From Sphingobium sp. Leaf26 (GTDB taxonomy: Bacteria > Pseudomonadota > Alphaproteobacteria > Sphingomonadales > Sphingomonadaceae), in NCBI RefSeq assembly GCF_001421665.1, contig NZ_LMKV01000001.1, positions 186,230-250,229 of the forward strand: DNA of 64,000 nucleotides, in the 5' to 3' direction. A program made the position numbers and the translations under genes. A model generated the notes under the pieces. The model did not search any database. It had not been told where the DNA came from and saw only the letters and a program-made list of their open reading frames with translations. Of this stretch, positions 32,870 to 42,885 are shown one piece after another; the first letter of the stretch is position 1; each line of letters opens with the position of its first letter.

Positions 32870-33718
32870 ATGATGCGTTTTGAAGGCACGCAGGACTATG
32901 TCGCCACCGACGATCTGAAGGTGGCGGTCAACGCCGCCGTGCTGCTGCGCCGTCCCCTGCTGGTGAAGGGCGAACCCGGCACCGGCAAGACCGTCCTCGC
33001 CCAGGAAATCGCGAAAGCGCTGGACGCGCCGCTGATCGAATGGAACGTCAAGTCCACGACCAAGGCGCATCAGGGCCTCTATGAATATGACGCCGTCGCC
33101 CGCCTGCGCGACGGTCAGTTGGGCGATGCGCGCGTCCACGACATCGGCAACTATATTCGCAAGGGCAAATTGTGGGAGGCGTTCACCTCCCCCAAACTGC
33201 CCGTCCTGCTGATCGACGAGATCGACAAGGCCGACATCGAATTTCCCAACGACCTGTTGCAGGAACTCGATCGCATGGCCTTCCACGTCTATGAGACAGG
33301 CGAGACGATCGCCGCCGCCGATCGCCCGGTCGTCATCATCACGTCCAATAACGAGAAGGAATTGCCCGACGCTTTCCTGCGCCGCTGCTTCTTCCACTAT
33401 ATCAAATTCCCCGACCGCGACACGATGCAGGCGATCATCGACGTCCATTTCCCCGGCATCCAGAAGATACTGGTCGGCAAGGCGATGGATATCTTCTACG
33501 AGATACGCGACGTCCCCGGCCTCAAGAAAAAGCCCAGCACATCCGAACTGCTCGACTGGCTGAAGCTGCTCCTGAACGAGGATATGCCGCTCGACGTCCT
33601 CCAGAACAGCGACCCGACCAAGGCGATCCCGCCCCTCCATGGCGCGCTGCTCAAGAATGAGCAGGACATCATGCTGTTCGAACGCCTCGCCTTCATGGCG
33701 CGCAGGCAGGGGCGATAA
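32870..33718 (+). CDS. MoxR family AAA+ ATPase
   Basis: The 282-residue AAA+ protein has Walker A GEPGTGKT (about 32-39), Walker B PVLLIDEIDKAD, and sensor 1 PVVIITSNNEKELPDAFLRR with the arginine-finger region. MoxR ATPases act with vWA proteins as metal-insertion or complex-maturation chaperones. The CoxE-like vWA gene at 39840 is the likely partner; in many genomes the two are adjacent. Here they are about 6 kb apart, separated by unrelated genes. The start may be either of two adjacent ATGs (32870 or 32873). Confidence 0.92.
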   Translation: MMRFEGTQDYVATDDLKVAVNAAVLLRRPLLVKGEPGTGKTVLAQEIAKALDAPLIEWNVKSTTKAHQGLYEYDAVARLRDGQLGDARVHDIGNYIRKGKLWEAFTSPKLPVLLIDEIDKADIEFPNDLLQELDRMAFHVYETGETIAAADRPVVIITSNNEKELPDAFLRRCFFHYIKFPDRDTMQAIIDVHFPGIQKILVGKAMDIFYEIRDVPGLKKKPSTSELLDWLKLLLNEDMPLDVLQNSDPTKAIPPLHGALLKNEQDIMLFERLAFMARRQGR

Positions 33719-33870
33719 GGCCTCCAATATACATCCGCTTCCTGCACCAAGGCCCAAAATGAACGGCGCAGGATGATCAAGTCCGCATGATGGCAGGCGG
33801 ACCACACGACCATGCTTGCGAAGCCTGTTTATCTTTGCCAGTCTCCCGCCATCATAACATCGGGGGTATC

Positions 33871-35883
33871 ATGTCTGTCCTGTCTCGCTTGCCGCTCCTG
33901 TCTCTTCTGTTGAGCGGCACGGCGCTGGCGGCACCGGTCGCCGCGCCGACCGCTGCCGATGTGCATGGCCTGCTCGATCCCCTGCCCCTGATGCTGGCCG
34001 ATCCCGCCGCCGTGGAAAACCGCTGCAACGCCACCTTCGCGCTCGCGACGAAGGCCAGGACGGCGCTGGAGGCCCGCACCGGCACGGCTGCGATCGCCAC
34101 CGACTTCGCGGCCTATGACCGGCTTGCGCTGATCCTGTCGGACGGCTCCAGCGAAATGTATCTGATTTCGGAAACCAACCCGGACGACAAGATCCGCGCC
34201 GCGGCCGAAGCCTGCGTCCAGAAACTCGCCGCCCTCGTCACCGACGTCTCCCTGTCGCGCCCGATCTACGATCGCCTGTCCGCGATTTCGCCCAAGGGGC
34301 TGGATACGAAGACCGCCTATGCGCTGAACAAGCAACTGGTCAGCTATCGCCTCGCCGGCGTGGACAAGGATGCGGCGACCCGCGCCAAAGTGACGCAACT
34401 TCAGAAGGATATCGTACAAACCGGCCTGCTCTTCGCCAAGAATATCCGCGACGACAAGGGCGACATCGTCCTGAAACCCGAAGAACTCAGGGGCCTGCCG
34501 CAGGATTATATCGACACGCACAAGCCCGGCGCCGATGGCCTCGTCCATATCAGCTACGACTATCCCGATATCATGCCCGTCAATGATTTCGCATCGATCC
34601 GCGACACCCGGCGCAAGGTGTCGATCGCCTTCCGCAATCGCGGCTGGCCGGCGAACGAAACCGTGCTGAAGACGTTGCTCCAGAAGCGCCATGAACTGGC
34701 GACCCTGCTCGGCATGCCCGATTATGCGACGCTGATCACCGCCGACAAGATGATCGGCAATCCGACCCGCGCCGCCGCCTTCCTGGACGACGTCAATGCC
34801 GCGGCAAAACCGGGCGCGACCAAGGATTATGACGAACTCTTCGCCTTCGCCAAAACGGTCGATCCCGGTATCGAACGGCTGGAAGGCTGGGACAATGCCT
34901 ATATGCAGAACCTCCTGCGCAAGCAGAAATATGCCGTCGACGCTGAAGTCGTCCGCCAATATTTCACCTATGACAAGGCGCGGCAGGGCATCTTCAAGCT
35001 GGTCGGCGACCTGTTCGGCGCGGACATCCGGCCATGGAACACGCCGGTCTGGGACAAGAGCGTGACCGCCTGGGAACTCTATGATCAGGGCAAGCTGATC
35101 GGCCGCTTCTACCTCGACATGCACCCGCGCAAGGGCAAGTTCAATCACGCCGCGCAATTCCCGATCCGCACCGGCGTGACCGGGCAGCAGGTGCCGGTGG
35201 GTGCGCTGATCTGCAACTTCCCCGCCACCGGCCCGATGGATCATGACGACGTCACGACCTTCCTCCACGAATTCGGCCATCTGATCCACAGCCTCTATTC
35301 CGGCAAGCAGACCTACAGCCTTCAATCGATGGGCAATCTGCAATGGGACTTCATCGAAGCGCCCTCGCAACTGCTGGAGGAATGGACCTGGGATTATGAC
35401 ACGCTCAAGGGCTTCGCCTCCAACGCGCAGGGGCAACCCATCCCCGAAGATCTGGTGAAGAAGATGAACGCCGGCCGCCAGTTCGGCGAAGCGGTGCGGT
35501 GGAAGGGGCAACTTGCCTATTCGGCCGTATCGCTCAATTTCTACAACCGCGCGCCCGATTTTGACCTGGCGACCATGTACGACACGCAGATCAGCCGCTA
35601 TTCCATGTTCCCGGTCGTCCCGAACACGCACAGCTATGCCAGCTTCGGTCATCTGGATGGCTATTCGGCCATCTATTATACCTATGTCTGGTCAAAGGCG
35701 ATCGCGCTCGACCTGTTCACCCGCTTCAAGAAAGACGGCATCCGTGACAAGGCCACCGCCATGCAATATCGCAAGCAGGTGCTGGAGCCGGGTGGCTCGG
35801 TCGATGCCAATGCGCTGATCCAGAATTTCCTGGGCCGCCCGCTCAGCCTGGACGCCTTCAAGGATGAACTGGCGGGCAAATAA
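33871..35883 (+). CDS. exported M3 family metallopeptidase (oligopeptidase)
   Basis: The 670-residue protein begins with a signal peptide (MSVLSRLPLLSLLLSGTALA) and shows the M3 zinc motif HEFGH at 466-470 (FLHEFGHLIHSLYSG). The third ligand Glu lies in the following EAPSQLLEEW segment, and the family closing blocks (ATMYDTQISRYS, HLDGYSAIYYTYVWSKAIA) are present. M3 peptidases (thimet oligopeptidase/Dcp type) degrade short peptides. The signal peptide implies a periplasmic location, as for some Dcp-like enzymes. The ATG at 33871 is chosen because GGGGGT precedes it and the signal peptide follows directly. Confidence 0.92.
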   Translation: MSVLSRLPLLSLLLSGTALAAPVAAPTAADVHGLLDPLPLMLADPAAVENRCNATFALATKARTALEARTGTAAIATDFAAYDRLALILSDGSSEMYLISETNPDDKIRAAAEACVQKLAALVTDVSLSRPIYDRLSAISPKGLDTKTAYALNKQLVSYRLAGVDKDAATRAKVTQLQKDIVQTGLLFAKNIRDDKGDIVLKPEELRGLPQDYIDTHKPGADGLVHISYDYPDIMPVNDFASIRDTRRKVSIAFRNRGWPANETVLKTLLQKRHELATLLGMPDYATLITADKMIGNPTRAAAFLDDVNAAAKPGATKDYDELFAFAKTVDPGIERLEGWDNAYMQNLLRKQKYAVDAEVVRQYFTYDKARQGIFKLVGDLFGADIRPWNTPVWDKSVTAWELYDQGKLIGRFYLDMHPRKGKFNHAAQFPIRTGVTGQQVPVGALICNFPATGPMDHDDVTTFLHEFGHLIHSLYSGKQTYSLQSMGNLQWDFIEAPSQLLEEWTWDYDTLKGFASNAQGQPIPEDLVKKMNAGRQFGEAVRWKGQLAYSAVSLNFYNRAPDFDLATMYDTQISRYSMFPVVPNTHSYASFGHLDGYSAIYYTYVWSKAIALDLFTRFKKDGIRDKATAMQYRKQVLEPGGSVDANALIQNFLGRPLSLDAFKDELAGK

Positions 35884-35906
35884 GGCCCGCCAAACAGGAA
35901 TATATC

Positions 35907-36320
35907 ATGCCCCACGCCGCTGGCTGCCTCTGCGGCGCCGTTCGCATCACCATCGACGCCGATCCCCTCGCCGCCCGCATGTGCTGGTGCCGCCTGTGCC
36001 AGTATCTGGGCGGCGGCTCCGGCACGGTGAATGTCTGCTTCCCCAGCGAGCATGTCGCCACCACCGGCGAAGTGCGCTGGCATGACGGTGTCGCCGACAG
36101 CGGCAACGCCATGCAGCGCGGCTTCTGCCCCAGTTGCGGCACGCCCCTGTTCAGCATGGCCGAATCGCGCCCCCATCTGACCTTCATCCGCGCCGGCGCG
36201 CTGGACGATCCAGCGCTGATCGGGCCGCAGGCGGTGATCTGGACCGACGCCGCGCCGGACTGGGCGCATCATGACCCCGATCTGCCCCATTATCCCGCGC
36301 AAATCCCGCCGGTCGCCTGA
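35907..36320 (+). CDS. GFA family (CENP-V/GFA domain) protein
   Basis: The 137-residue protein has the zinc-binding cysteine pattern of the glutathione-dependent formaldehyde-activating family: GCLCGAVRI, CWCRLCQYLGG, then GFCPSCGTPLF. The family fold is a Mss4-like beta sandwich with two zinc sites. Many members are not formaldehyde enzymes, so the substrate is not assigned. It lies 23 bp after the M3 peptidase gene and may be co-transcribed with it. Confidence 0.85.
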   Translation: MPHAAGCLCGAVRITIDADPLAARMCWCRLCQYLGGGSGTVNVCFPSEHVATTGEVRWHDGVADSGNAMQRGFCPSCGTPLFSMAESRPHLTFIRAGALDDPALIGPQAVIWTDAAPDWAHHDPDLPHYPAQIPPVA

Positions 36321-36406
36321 TTTAGACGCTTGCGCGCTGCGGGATAGTCTGTAGCCTCCCTGTCATAGTTCAAGGCCGCGCCAAGACGGTCTGGATATGG
36401 AGAGGG

Positions 36407-37441
36407 ATGCCGATGCCGAAGTGCGCCCGGAGTTTCGTTACTGCCTTCCTGTCGGCGGCATTCTGCCTCGCCGTGCCCTCCCTTGCGCAGGCCGCAGACG
36501 GCGAAGCCTGGACCCCGACGCAGGACGCCATCCGCGCCGACGCCGCCGGCATCAGCCTGCCGCAGACAGTCGCCGGCCTGTCCCTGTCCAAAAGCGGCGA
36601 AGCCTCCAATGGCGGCCGCGCGGTCGACAATTATGCGCAATATCTCTCAGAAGACGGCGCCATCCAGGCGACTCTCTACGTCTACCTGCCCACCTATGCC
36701 GACGCTTCGCTCGCCGCCTATATGACCGACAAGGCGGTGATGGAACGGTTCGGTGCGAAGACCCGCCGCACTGCCTATGCCAGCGCCCCGGCCGCCGGCC
36801 GGGCGGACAGCGCGATCCGCGCCGTCTATGACGACGCAGCCGACGGCGCGTTGACGACGGCGGCGGGCTTCATCCATGCCGGGCGCTGGATCGTGAAGAT
36901 TCGCATCACCGGTCCCACCGAGCGCCGCGCCGAAGTGCTGAACGGCCTCGACGGCATGCTCGCCGGCCTGTCGGTGGACGATCCCGCCACGCTGCACGCC
37001 ACCACCCCCGCCAGCTTCGCCGCCTGCCCCGCCGCGCCCACGACCGACGCCCGGCTGACCCCGGCCAAAGCGACGGAACAGGCCGTGCCGCAGGATGTCC
37101 TCATCCCGCGCGATGGCAAGGATGCGCTGTGCGTCCGTGGCACCGTCACCACGGCCGAAGGCCGCTACGACATGCTGCAACAGGTCGGCCGCAGCGACGG
37201 CGCGATCATCGTGCCCGTGGATGACAGCGGCACCGTCCTCGCCTTCGATCCCGCCACCGATGCGCAGGGCTACAAGCTGTCGATCCACATGGTCGGCCAG
37301 ACCGATCTCTACGGCCTCTACGACCGCGTCCCCAACCCGCACCAGATCGCCGCAATCCTGGACGGCAAAGACCCCCAGACCGCGCAGGCCGCCGCCGTCG
37401 CCACCTACGCCGCCAACGGGGACGTGACGCTCAGCCGGTAG
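36407..37441 (+). CDS. exported protein of unknown function
   Basis: The 344-residue protein has a signal peptide (ARSFVTAFLSAAFCLAVPSLAQA, cleavage after residue 28 or so). The mature part is mixed alpha/beta, with few Lys and many Ala/Asp. It contains two Cys near residues 205 and 242, which could form a disulfide in the periplasm. The blocks FIHAGRWIVKIRITGPTERR and YDMLQQVGRSDGAIIVPVDD look folded. I do not recognise the family. The start may be 36407 or 36413. Confidence 0.65.
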   Translation: MPMPKCARSFVTAFLSAAFCLAVPSLAQAADGEAWTPTQDAIRADAAGISLPQTVAGLSLSKSGEASNGGRAVDNYAQYLSEDGAIQATLYVYLPTYADASLAAYMTDKAVMERFGAKTRRTAYASAPAAGRADSAIRAVYDDAADGALTTAAGFIHAGRWIVKIRITGPTERRAEVLNGLDGMLAGLSVDDPATLHATTPASFAACPAAPTTDARLTPAKATEQAVPQDVLIPRDGKDALCVRGTVTTAEGRYDMLQQVGRSDGAIIVPVDDSGTVLAFDPATDAQGYKLSIHMVGQTDLYGLYDRVPNPHQIAAILDGKDPQTAQAAAVATYAANGDVTLSR

Positions 37442-37484
37442 TCCCGGCCTTGCCTTTGGCCCGTCACGGCTTCAAACCAACGCC

Positions 37485-38342
37485 ATGAACCAGACACCGG
37501 GCGCGACCCGCTACGCCCGCATTCGCACCCGGCTGGAGGCAATCCATATCACGCCCGGCCCGCAGGCATGGGTGTTCGAATTTCTGCTGTTCGGCTTCAA
37601 GCAGGGCTGGGCCTGCCTGTTCGGCGGTCTTATGCTGGCGCTGCTGCTCGCCACCCACCTCTTCTATCCGGCCCATGCGCCGCTCCACCGCTATGATTTC
37701 CTGACGCTGGCGGCACTGGGGATTCAGGCTGGCATGCTCGCGTTTCGTCTCGAAAGCTGGAGTGAGGCGAAGGTCATCTTCGCCTTCCACCTGATCGGCA
37801 CGATCATGGAATTGTTCAAGACCCACGCCGGATCGTGGATCTATCCGGAACAGAGCCTGCTCCATGTCGGCCCGGTACCGCTCTTCTCAGGCTTCATGTA
37901 TGCGGCCGTCGGCAGCTATATCGCGCGTATCTGGCGTATTTTCGGCTTCCGATTCACCCATTATCCGCCGATATGGACCACGGTCCTGCTTGCTCTGGCC
38001 ATCTATGTGAATTTCTTCGCCCATCATTGGCTGCCCGACATCCGCCTTGCCCTGTTCGCAGCGGCCTTCCTGCTGTTCGGGCGCACCTGGATCATCTTCA
38101 CCCCCTGGCGCACGCCACGCCGCATGCCGCTCCTGCTCGGTTTCTGTCTTGTCGCGCTATTCATCTGGTTCGCGGAAAATATCGGCACCTTTGCCAATGC
38201 CTGGACCTATCCCGATCAGCGACATGGCTGGCAGATGGTCAGCGTCGCGAAGCTGGGCAGTTGGTATCTGCTGATGATCATTTCCTATGTCCTCGTCTCG
38301 CTCATCCACGGCATCGACCGGCAGCCAGATCAAATCAGATAA
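37485..38342 (+). CDS. DUF817 integral membrane protein
   Basis: The 285-residue polytopic protein matches DUF817. It contains FLLFGFKQGWACLFGG, RYDFLTLAALGIQAGMLAF and the family block FHLIGTIMELFKTHAGSW, followed by FSGFMYAAVGSYIARIWR. About eight hydrophobic helices are visible. The function is unknown. The C-terminus ends inside the last codons of the convergent chemoreceptor gene (13-bp overlap of coding 3' ends). Confidence 0.85.
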   Translation: MNQTPGATRYARIRTRLEAIHITPGPQAWVFEFLLFGFKQGWACLFGGLMLALLLATHLFYPAHAPLHRYDFLTLAALGIQAGMLAFRLESWSEAKVIFAFHLIGTIMELFKTHAGSWIYPEQSLLHVGPVPLFSGFMYAAVGSYIARIWRIFGFRFTHYPPIWTTVLLALAIYVNFFAHHWLPDIRLALFAAAFLLFGRTWIIFTPWRTPRRMPLLLGFCLVALFIWFAENIGTFANAWTYPDQRHGWQMVSVAKLGSWYLLMIISYVLVSLIHGIDRQPDQIR

Positions 38343-39769
38343 CCCACCTCATACAACCCCCATTTCCGCCCGCCGAACAGCAGCGGCACGAACACGCTGC
38401 GCAGCGCGCGATAGCGGCCCTCGCCCAGATCCTGCCGATAGGTGAACAGGAAGAAATCGCCATCCTCCTGCAACGCCCGCCGCGTCTGGCTGTCCATGAA
38501 AATCTGCCGGTTGCGCGCATGTTCCATGTTCCAGTCCGGTGCACCCGGCCGCTGCGGCTGGCTGCGTGTGCTGATATGGGTCGGCAGATATCCGTTCATG
38601 TCGAGCAGGCAGCATCCCACGATCGCGCTGTCCTCGCTCGTCCGCCGGTCCAGCACCGGCCGCACCCGGCTGTCGGCAAAGGCGGTGAAGCCGTTCAGAT
38701 ATTGGGTCGGGCTTGACCCCGGTACCGCGCGATAATCGCTGTCGAACAGGTCCGCCAGACGGATATCCCCCGCCCGCACCGCGTCCTCGATCAGCGCGCT
38801 CACCTCTTCCGCGCCCTCTTCGGCCAGCGCGATATAGCGGCTGTTGCGCGTCTTTTGCGGCCCATGCGCCGCGCGGTTCAGCATCGCATTGGCCATGCCC
38901 TCCAGCGCTTCCAACTGCTCGCGCGCGACATCCACCCGCAAGGCGCTGTCGCTCGCCGACCGGCCGAACGTCGCCAGCCCCTGCCGCAGCGCGCTGACAT
39001 CGCCATCGGCGGCGTCGGTGCAGGTCACGATCGCCTCCGACCGCTCGCCAAATTGCGTCACCAGCGACGCGATCTCCGCCATGCTGAGCCGCAACCGGTC
39101 GATATGGGTGCCCACGCCCCGGCCGCGCAGGATATTGGCCTCCACCCCGCCGATCAGCGCCCGCGCATCGCGATCCAGTTGCCCCAGCTTGTCGCCGGCC
39201 GAAGCGGCAGACTCCCCCGCCTGCCCCGCCAGCCGCCTGATCTCGTCCGCCACCACAGCAAAGCCCTGCGTCGCCGCGCCACCGCGCGCCGCCTCGATCG
39301 CGGCATTGACGCCCAGCAGCCGCGTCTGCCGTGCGATCGCGCCCAATTCCTCGCTAATGTCGCCCACCGCCTCGATCACGGTCAGCAACTGGCGCAAATG
39401 CCCCTCCAGCCCGGTGACATGCTCGACCAGCCCGGCCACCTCGCCCAGCGACAGGCCGATCACATCATGCCCGTCGGCGATGATCCGACCGGCGCGGCGG
39501 GCCGTCAGGCTCAATTCCTGCGCGGCGGCGACACTCTCATCCTGGCTCGCGGCCAGCGTTGCCATATTGGCCTGCAAATCATCCAGATGCGCCGAATCGC
39601 CCTGAATACGGCGATTCAGTTCGCCCAGATAGCCAGCCGTCTCGCTGCACTGCAATGCGATGTCGCCTGACCGTTCCCCCAGGTCAGCCAACAAGTCCCT
39701 GTTTTCCAAGTGCGCCCCGCCACTTATTGCATGTCTGGATGATGACGGATTAACCATGCGCTGCAACAC
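38330..39769 (-). CDS. cytosolic methyl-accepting chemotaxis protein with C-terminal sensor-like domain
   Basis: The 479-residue protein has no transmembrane segment. The MCP signalling hairpin is in the N-terminal half, with the tip region IARQTRLLGVNAAIEAARGG followed by GFAVVADEIRRLAGQAGESA. A C-terminal domain of about 150 residues (WNMEHARNRQIFMDSQTRRA ... FFLFTYRQDLGEGRYRAL ... RKWGLYEVGYL) resembles the Cache-like domain found at the end of some soluble MCPs. The order signal-then-sensor is reversed compared with classical receptors. No che or flagellar genes are nearby, so the signal partner is elsewhere in the genome. Confidence 0.85.
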   Translation of the reverse strand: MLQRMVNPSSSRHAISGGAHLENRDLLADLGERSGDIALQCSETAGYLGELNRRIQGDSAHLDDLQANMATLAASQDESVAAAQELSLTARRAGRIIADGHDVIGLSLGEVAGLVEHVTGLEGHLRQLLTVIEAVGDISEELGAIARQTRLLGVNAAIEAARGGAATQGFAVVADEIRRLAGQAGESAASAGDKLGQLDRDARALIGGVEANILRGRGVGTHIDRLRLSMAEIASLVTQFGERSEAIVTCTDAADGDVSALRQGLATFGRSASDSALRVDVAREQLEALEGMANAMLNRAAHGPQKTRNSRYIALAEEGAEEVSALIEDAVRAGDIRLADLFDSDYRAVPGSSPTQYLNGFTAFADSRVRPVLDRRTSEDSAIVGCCLLDMNGYLPTHISTRSQPQRPGAPDWNMEHARNRQIFMDSQTRRALQEDGDFFLFTYRQDLGEGRYRALRSVFVPLLFGGRKWGLYEVGYLI

Positions 39770-39839
39770 TTAATATTCGGACAATCCCGGATCGCGCTGG
39801 CGGCTTGCGTCTCCGCTCCGGCTGGCCGACAAGCGATCC

Positions 39840-41015
39840 ATGCTGCTCAACTTCCTCGACGCCCTCCGTGCCGCCGGCATCAATGCCAGCATCAAGGAAC
39901 ATCTGTTGCTGCTGGAAGCGCTGGACCGCGACGTCATCGCGCGCCGGCCGGAGGATTTCTATTATCTCGCCCGCGCCACCTATGTGAAGGACGAAGGGCT
40001 GCTCGACCGCTTCGATCAGGTCTTCGCGCGCGTGTTCAAGGGCGTGCTGGGTCAGGAGGGCACGGACACGGACATCCCCGAAGACTGGCTGCGCCTCGTC
40101 GCCGAAAAATATCTTAGCCCGGAGGAGATGGAGCAGATCAAGTCGCTCGGCGACTGGGACGAGATCATGAAGACGCTCAAGGCGCGGCTGGAGGAACAGA
40201 AGGAACGGCATCAGGGCGGCAACAAGTGGATCGGCACCGGCGGCACATCCCCCTTCGGCCATGGCGGCTATAATCCCGAAGGCATCCGCATCGGCGGCGA
40301 ATCCCGGCACAAGCGCGCGATCAAGGTCTGGGAAAAGCGCGAATTCGCCAATCTCGACAGCACCAAACAACTGGGCACCCGCAACATCAAGGTCGCCCTG
40401 CGCCGCCTGCGCCGCTTCGCGCGGGAGGGCGCGGCGGACGAACTGGACCTCGACGAAACCATCCGCGGCACTGCGCGGCAGGGCTGGCTCGACATCCGCA
40501 TGCGCCCGGAACGGCATAATGCGGTCAAGCTGCTGCTGTTCCTCGACGTCGGCGGCTCGATGGACCCGTTCGTCACGCTTTGCGAAGAGCTGTTTTCCGC
40601 CGCCACCGGCGAATTCAAGAATATGGAATTTTTCTACTTCCATAACTGCCTGTACGAAGGTGTCTGGAAGGATAATCGCCGCCGCTTTTCGGAGCGCGTC
40701 CCGACCTGGGATATTCTCCACAAATATGGCCACGACTATAAGCTGATCTTCGTCGGCGACGCGGCGATGAGCCCCTATGAGATCAGCCATGCCGGCGGAT
40801 CGGTCGAACATATGAACGAGGAAGCCGGCGCCGTCTGGCTCGACCGCATCACCCGCACCTATCCCGCCGCCGTCTGGCTCAACCCCGCATCGCAGGCGCA
40901 TTGGGGCTATAGCCATTCGACCAAGATGATCCGCGACCTGATGAACGACCGCATGTATCCGCTCACGATCGAAGGCATCGACGCCGCGATGCGGGAATTG
41001 ACGCGGAAGCGGTAG
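39840..41015 (+). CDS. CoxE-like von Willebrand A domain protein
   Basis: The 391-residue protein starts MLLNFLDALRAAGINASIKE, the typical N-terminus of CoxE-like vWA proteins, and has a MIDAS motif FLDVGGSMDPF (Asp236). A conserved block, KRAIKVWEKREFANLDSTKQ, lies ahead of it. Such proteins work with MoxR ATPases in assembling metal or other cofactors. The MoxR at 32870 is the probable partner. No CO dehydrogenase or methanol oxidation gene is present, so the client is unknown. Its ATG is 70 bp from the divergent chemoreceptor gene. Confidence 0.88.
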   Translation: MLLNFLDALRAAGINASIKEHLLLLEALDRDVIARRPEDFYYLARATYVKDEGLLDRFDQVFARVFKGVLGQEGTDTDIPEDWLRLVAEKYLSPEEMEQIKSLGDWDEIMKTLKARLEEQKERHQGGNKWIGTGGTSPFGHGGYNPEGIRIGGESRHKRAIKVWEKREFANLDSTKQLGTRNIKVALRRLRRFAREGAADELDLDETIRGTARQGWLDIRMRPERHNAVKLLLFLDVGGSMDPFVTLCEELFSAATGEFKNMEFFYFHNCLYEGVWKDNRRRFSERVPTWDILHKYGHDYKLIFVGDAAMSPYEISHAGGSVEHMNEEAGAVWLDRITRTYPAAVWLNPASQAHWGYSHSTKMIRDLMNDRMYPLTIEGIDAAMRELTRKR

Positions 41016-41073
41016 CGGCTTGCAGTCCAACAGCGTATATCCCGCCAGACCCGTTATCTGGAGGATGTTCGCC

Positions 41074-41634
41074 ATGTTCACCCGCTCGCGCGCCCGGCCC
41101 ATGTTCACCCGGTGGTCGATTGTCGCGCTCGTGGCGCTGGCGCCATCCCCCTCGCTCGCCGCCACGCCGCCGACAGAGGGCACAATAGCCGTCGAGGCGA
41201 ACGAGATCGACGCCGGACAGACTCAGTTCCGCGACGCTGCCGCCAGCGCGCTGGCGGACAAGGGCTTCACCCTGCTGGACGGTGCCGGCCATGCCGCCTT
41301 CACGATGGAACTGGCCATCACCGTGACGCGGGTCGGGACCGTGGATGCGAAGGTCGCTACCACCGGCCCGAAGGTCGAGAATGGCGGGTTGATGAACGGG
41401 GTCGGATCGGCGGTCAAGATCGCGGTGCCCACGGGCAAGTCCCGCAACGTGGCCCTCGAACGTACGCAACTCGACATGACCCTGCGCAAGCGTGGCGAAA
41501 CGGACGTGCTGTGGCGCGGGTCCGCCGTAACGGTGCGCAATTCCGCGACACCGGGCACCATCGCGACCGACCTGTCCAGCGCCCTGCTGCGCCAATATCC
41601 GGCTCAGTCCGACGCCGTGATCGGCGTGCCGTAA
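41074..41634 (+). CDS. exported protein of unknown function
   Basis: The 186-residue protein has a signal-like start (MFTRSRARPMFTRWSIVALVALAPSPSLAA). The mature part is beta-rich, with TMELAITVTRVGTVDAKVAT and RTQLDMTLRKRGETDVLWRG, suggesting a small sandwich or a lipoprotein-like barrel without a lipobox Cys. GGAGG sits 10 nt before the ATG at 41074, which decides the start among several in-frame ATGs. I do not recognise the family. It follows the CoxE-like gene by 58 bp. Confidence 0.6.
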   Translation: MFTRSRARPMFTRWSIVALVALAPSPSLAATPPTEGTIAVEANEIDAGQTQFRDAAASALADKGFTLLDGAGHAAFTMELAITVTRVGTVDAKVATTGPKVENGGLMNGVGSAVKIAVPTGKSRNVALERTQLDMTLRKRGETDVLWRGSAVTVRNSATPGTIATDLSSALLRQYPAQSDAVIGVP

Positions 41635-41744
41635 AGGCGGCTCGCTGTCCTACACGCAGACGCGCTGCTATGATGCGGTCCGGCCTTTCCGATAGGATCA
41701 GCCCGGCGTAATAAAATGTCGGATTCAGCGGGAAATGTGCGAAG

Positions 41745-42830
41745 TTAAGCCCGGAACAAGGCTCCGCCAGTCATCGGCTGCGGCGCTCCAGTCGTCCCCG
41801 GAAAGCTGATCGGCAATCCCTTCATATGCCGCACCGCCATATAGGCGAACCCCTGCGCCTCCAGCGCATCGCCATCCCATCCAAGCCCATCGACGCTCAG
41901 TACCTCAGCTCCGGTCCGTTCCGCCAGCATCGCCATCAGCGTGGCATTATGCCGCCCGCCGCCCGCGACATGGATCTGCGCCGGCCGCGCGGGCAGATGA
42001 TCGACACCCCGCGCGACCGCCGCCGCCGTGAACGCCGTCAGCGTCGCCGCACCATCCTCCAGCGACAGCCCCCGCACTGCCTCGATACTGAACTGTTCGC
42101 GGTCGATGCTCTTGGGCGGCGGCACGGCGAACCAGGGATCGGCCATCATCGCCGCCAACCGGCCCTCGTCCACCTGCCCCCGTGCCGCCGTCGCACCATC
42201 CTCGTCATATGCCGCGCCACCATGCGCCTGCATCCAGTTGTCGATCAGGCCGCTCGCCATGCCGGTGTCGCACGCGATCAACGTCCCGTCCGCGTCGATG
42301 AACGTGATGTTCGCCACGCCCCCCAGATTGAGGATCGCCGCCGGCTTGCCCAGCCCGTCCGCCAGCGCCCGGTGATAGACCGGCAGCAGCGGCGCGCCCT
42401 GACCGCCCGCCGCGACATCGGCGCTGCGCAGGTCCGCGACGACGGGGATGCCGAACCCGCCGGCCAGCCCCGCGCCGTCGCCGATCTGCCAGGTCCAACC
42501 CCATTCCGGCCGGTGCGCAACAGTATGGCCGTGAAAGCCGATCACGCCGACATCCTCCGCAATATGCCCGCTGCGCCCCAGCAGGTCCGCCACCGCCTGC
42601 ACATGCCGCTCGGTCAGTTCCGCCTCGACCGATGCGATCAGCGGCTCGAACCCCGGTCGCTCCATCGCCATCGCCCGCTGGCACGCCTCGGCCAGCCGAA
42701 ACCGGAACCCGTCATCATAAGCCATCGCATGGAAAGCCACCGGCGCGACCACGCCCTCGCCATCCGTCTCGATCAGCGCCGCGTCGATCCCGTCGCGCGA
42801 AGTGCCCGACATCAATCCGATTGCCAACAT
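41745..42830 (-). CDS. anmK: anhydro-N-acetylmuramic acid kinase
   Basis: AnmK phosphorylates and opens 1,6-anhydro-MurNAc during recycling of cell-wall murein. The 361-residue protein starts [20 protein letters not shown], the family phosphate-binding motif, and has the conserved [20 protein letters not shown]-like [20 protein letters not shown] and the later sugar kinase block [11 protein letters not shown] take the ATG at 42830, directly before this motif. It is divergent from tyrS with 55 bp between the start codons. Confidence 0.94.
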   Translation of the reverse strand: MLAIGLMSGTSRDGIDAALIETDGEGVVAPVAFHAMAYDDGFRFRLAEACQRAMAMERPGFEPLIASVEAELTERHVQAVADLLGRSGHIAEDVGVIGFHGHTVAHRPEWGWTWQIGDGAGLAGGFGIPVVADLRSADVAAGGQGAPLLPVYHRALADGLGKPAAILNLGGVANITFIDADGTLIACDTGMASGLIDNWMQAHGGAAYDEDGATAARGQVDEGRLAAMMADPWFAVPPPKSIDREQFSIEAVRGLSLEDGAATLTAFTAAAVARGVDHLPARPAQIHVAGGGRHNATLMAMLAERTGAEVLSVDGLGWDGDALEAQGFAYMAVRHMKGLPISFPGTTGAPQPMTGGALFRA

Positions 42831-42885
42831 GATCGAAAACTCCGCCTCTTTAACAGTCGCACCCGCAATGCTACAGGCGCGCGCC

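Noticed and set aside
39840..41015. CoxE as evidence for a CO dehydrogenase cluster
   Set aside because: No coxLMS genes are in the window; CoxE-like vWA proteins occur widely without CO oxidation.
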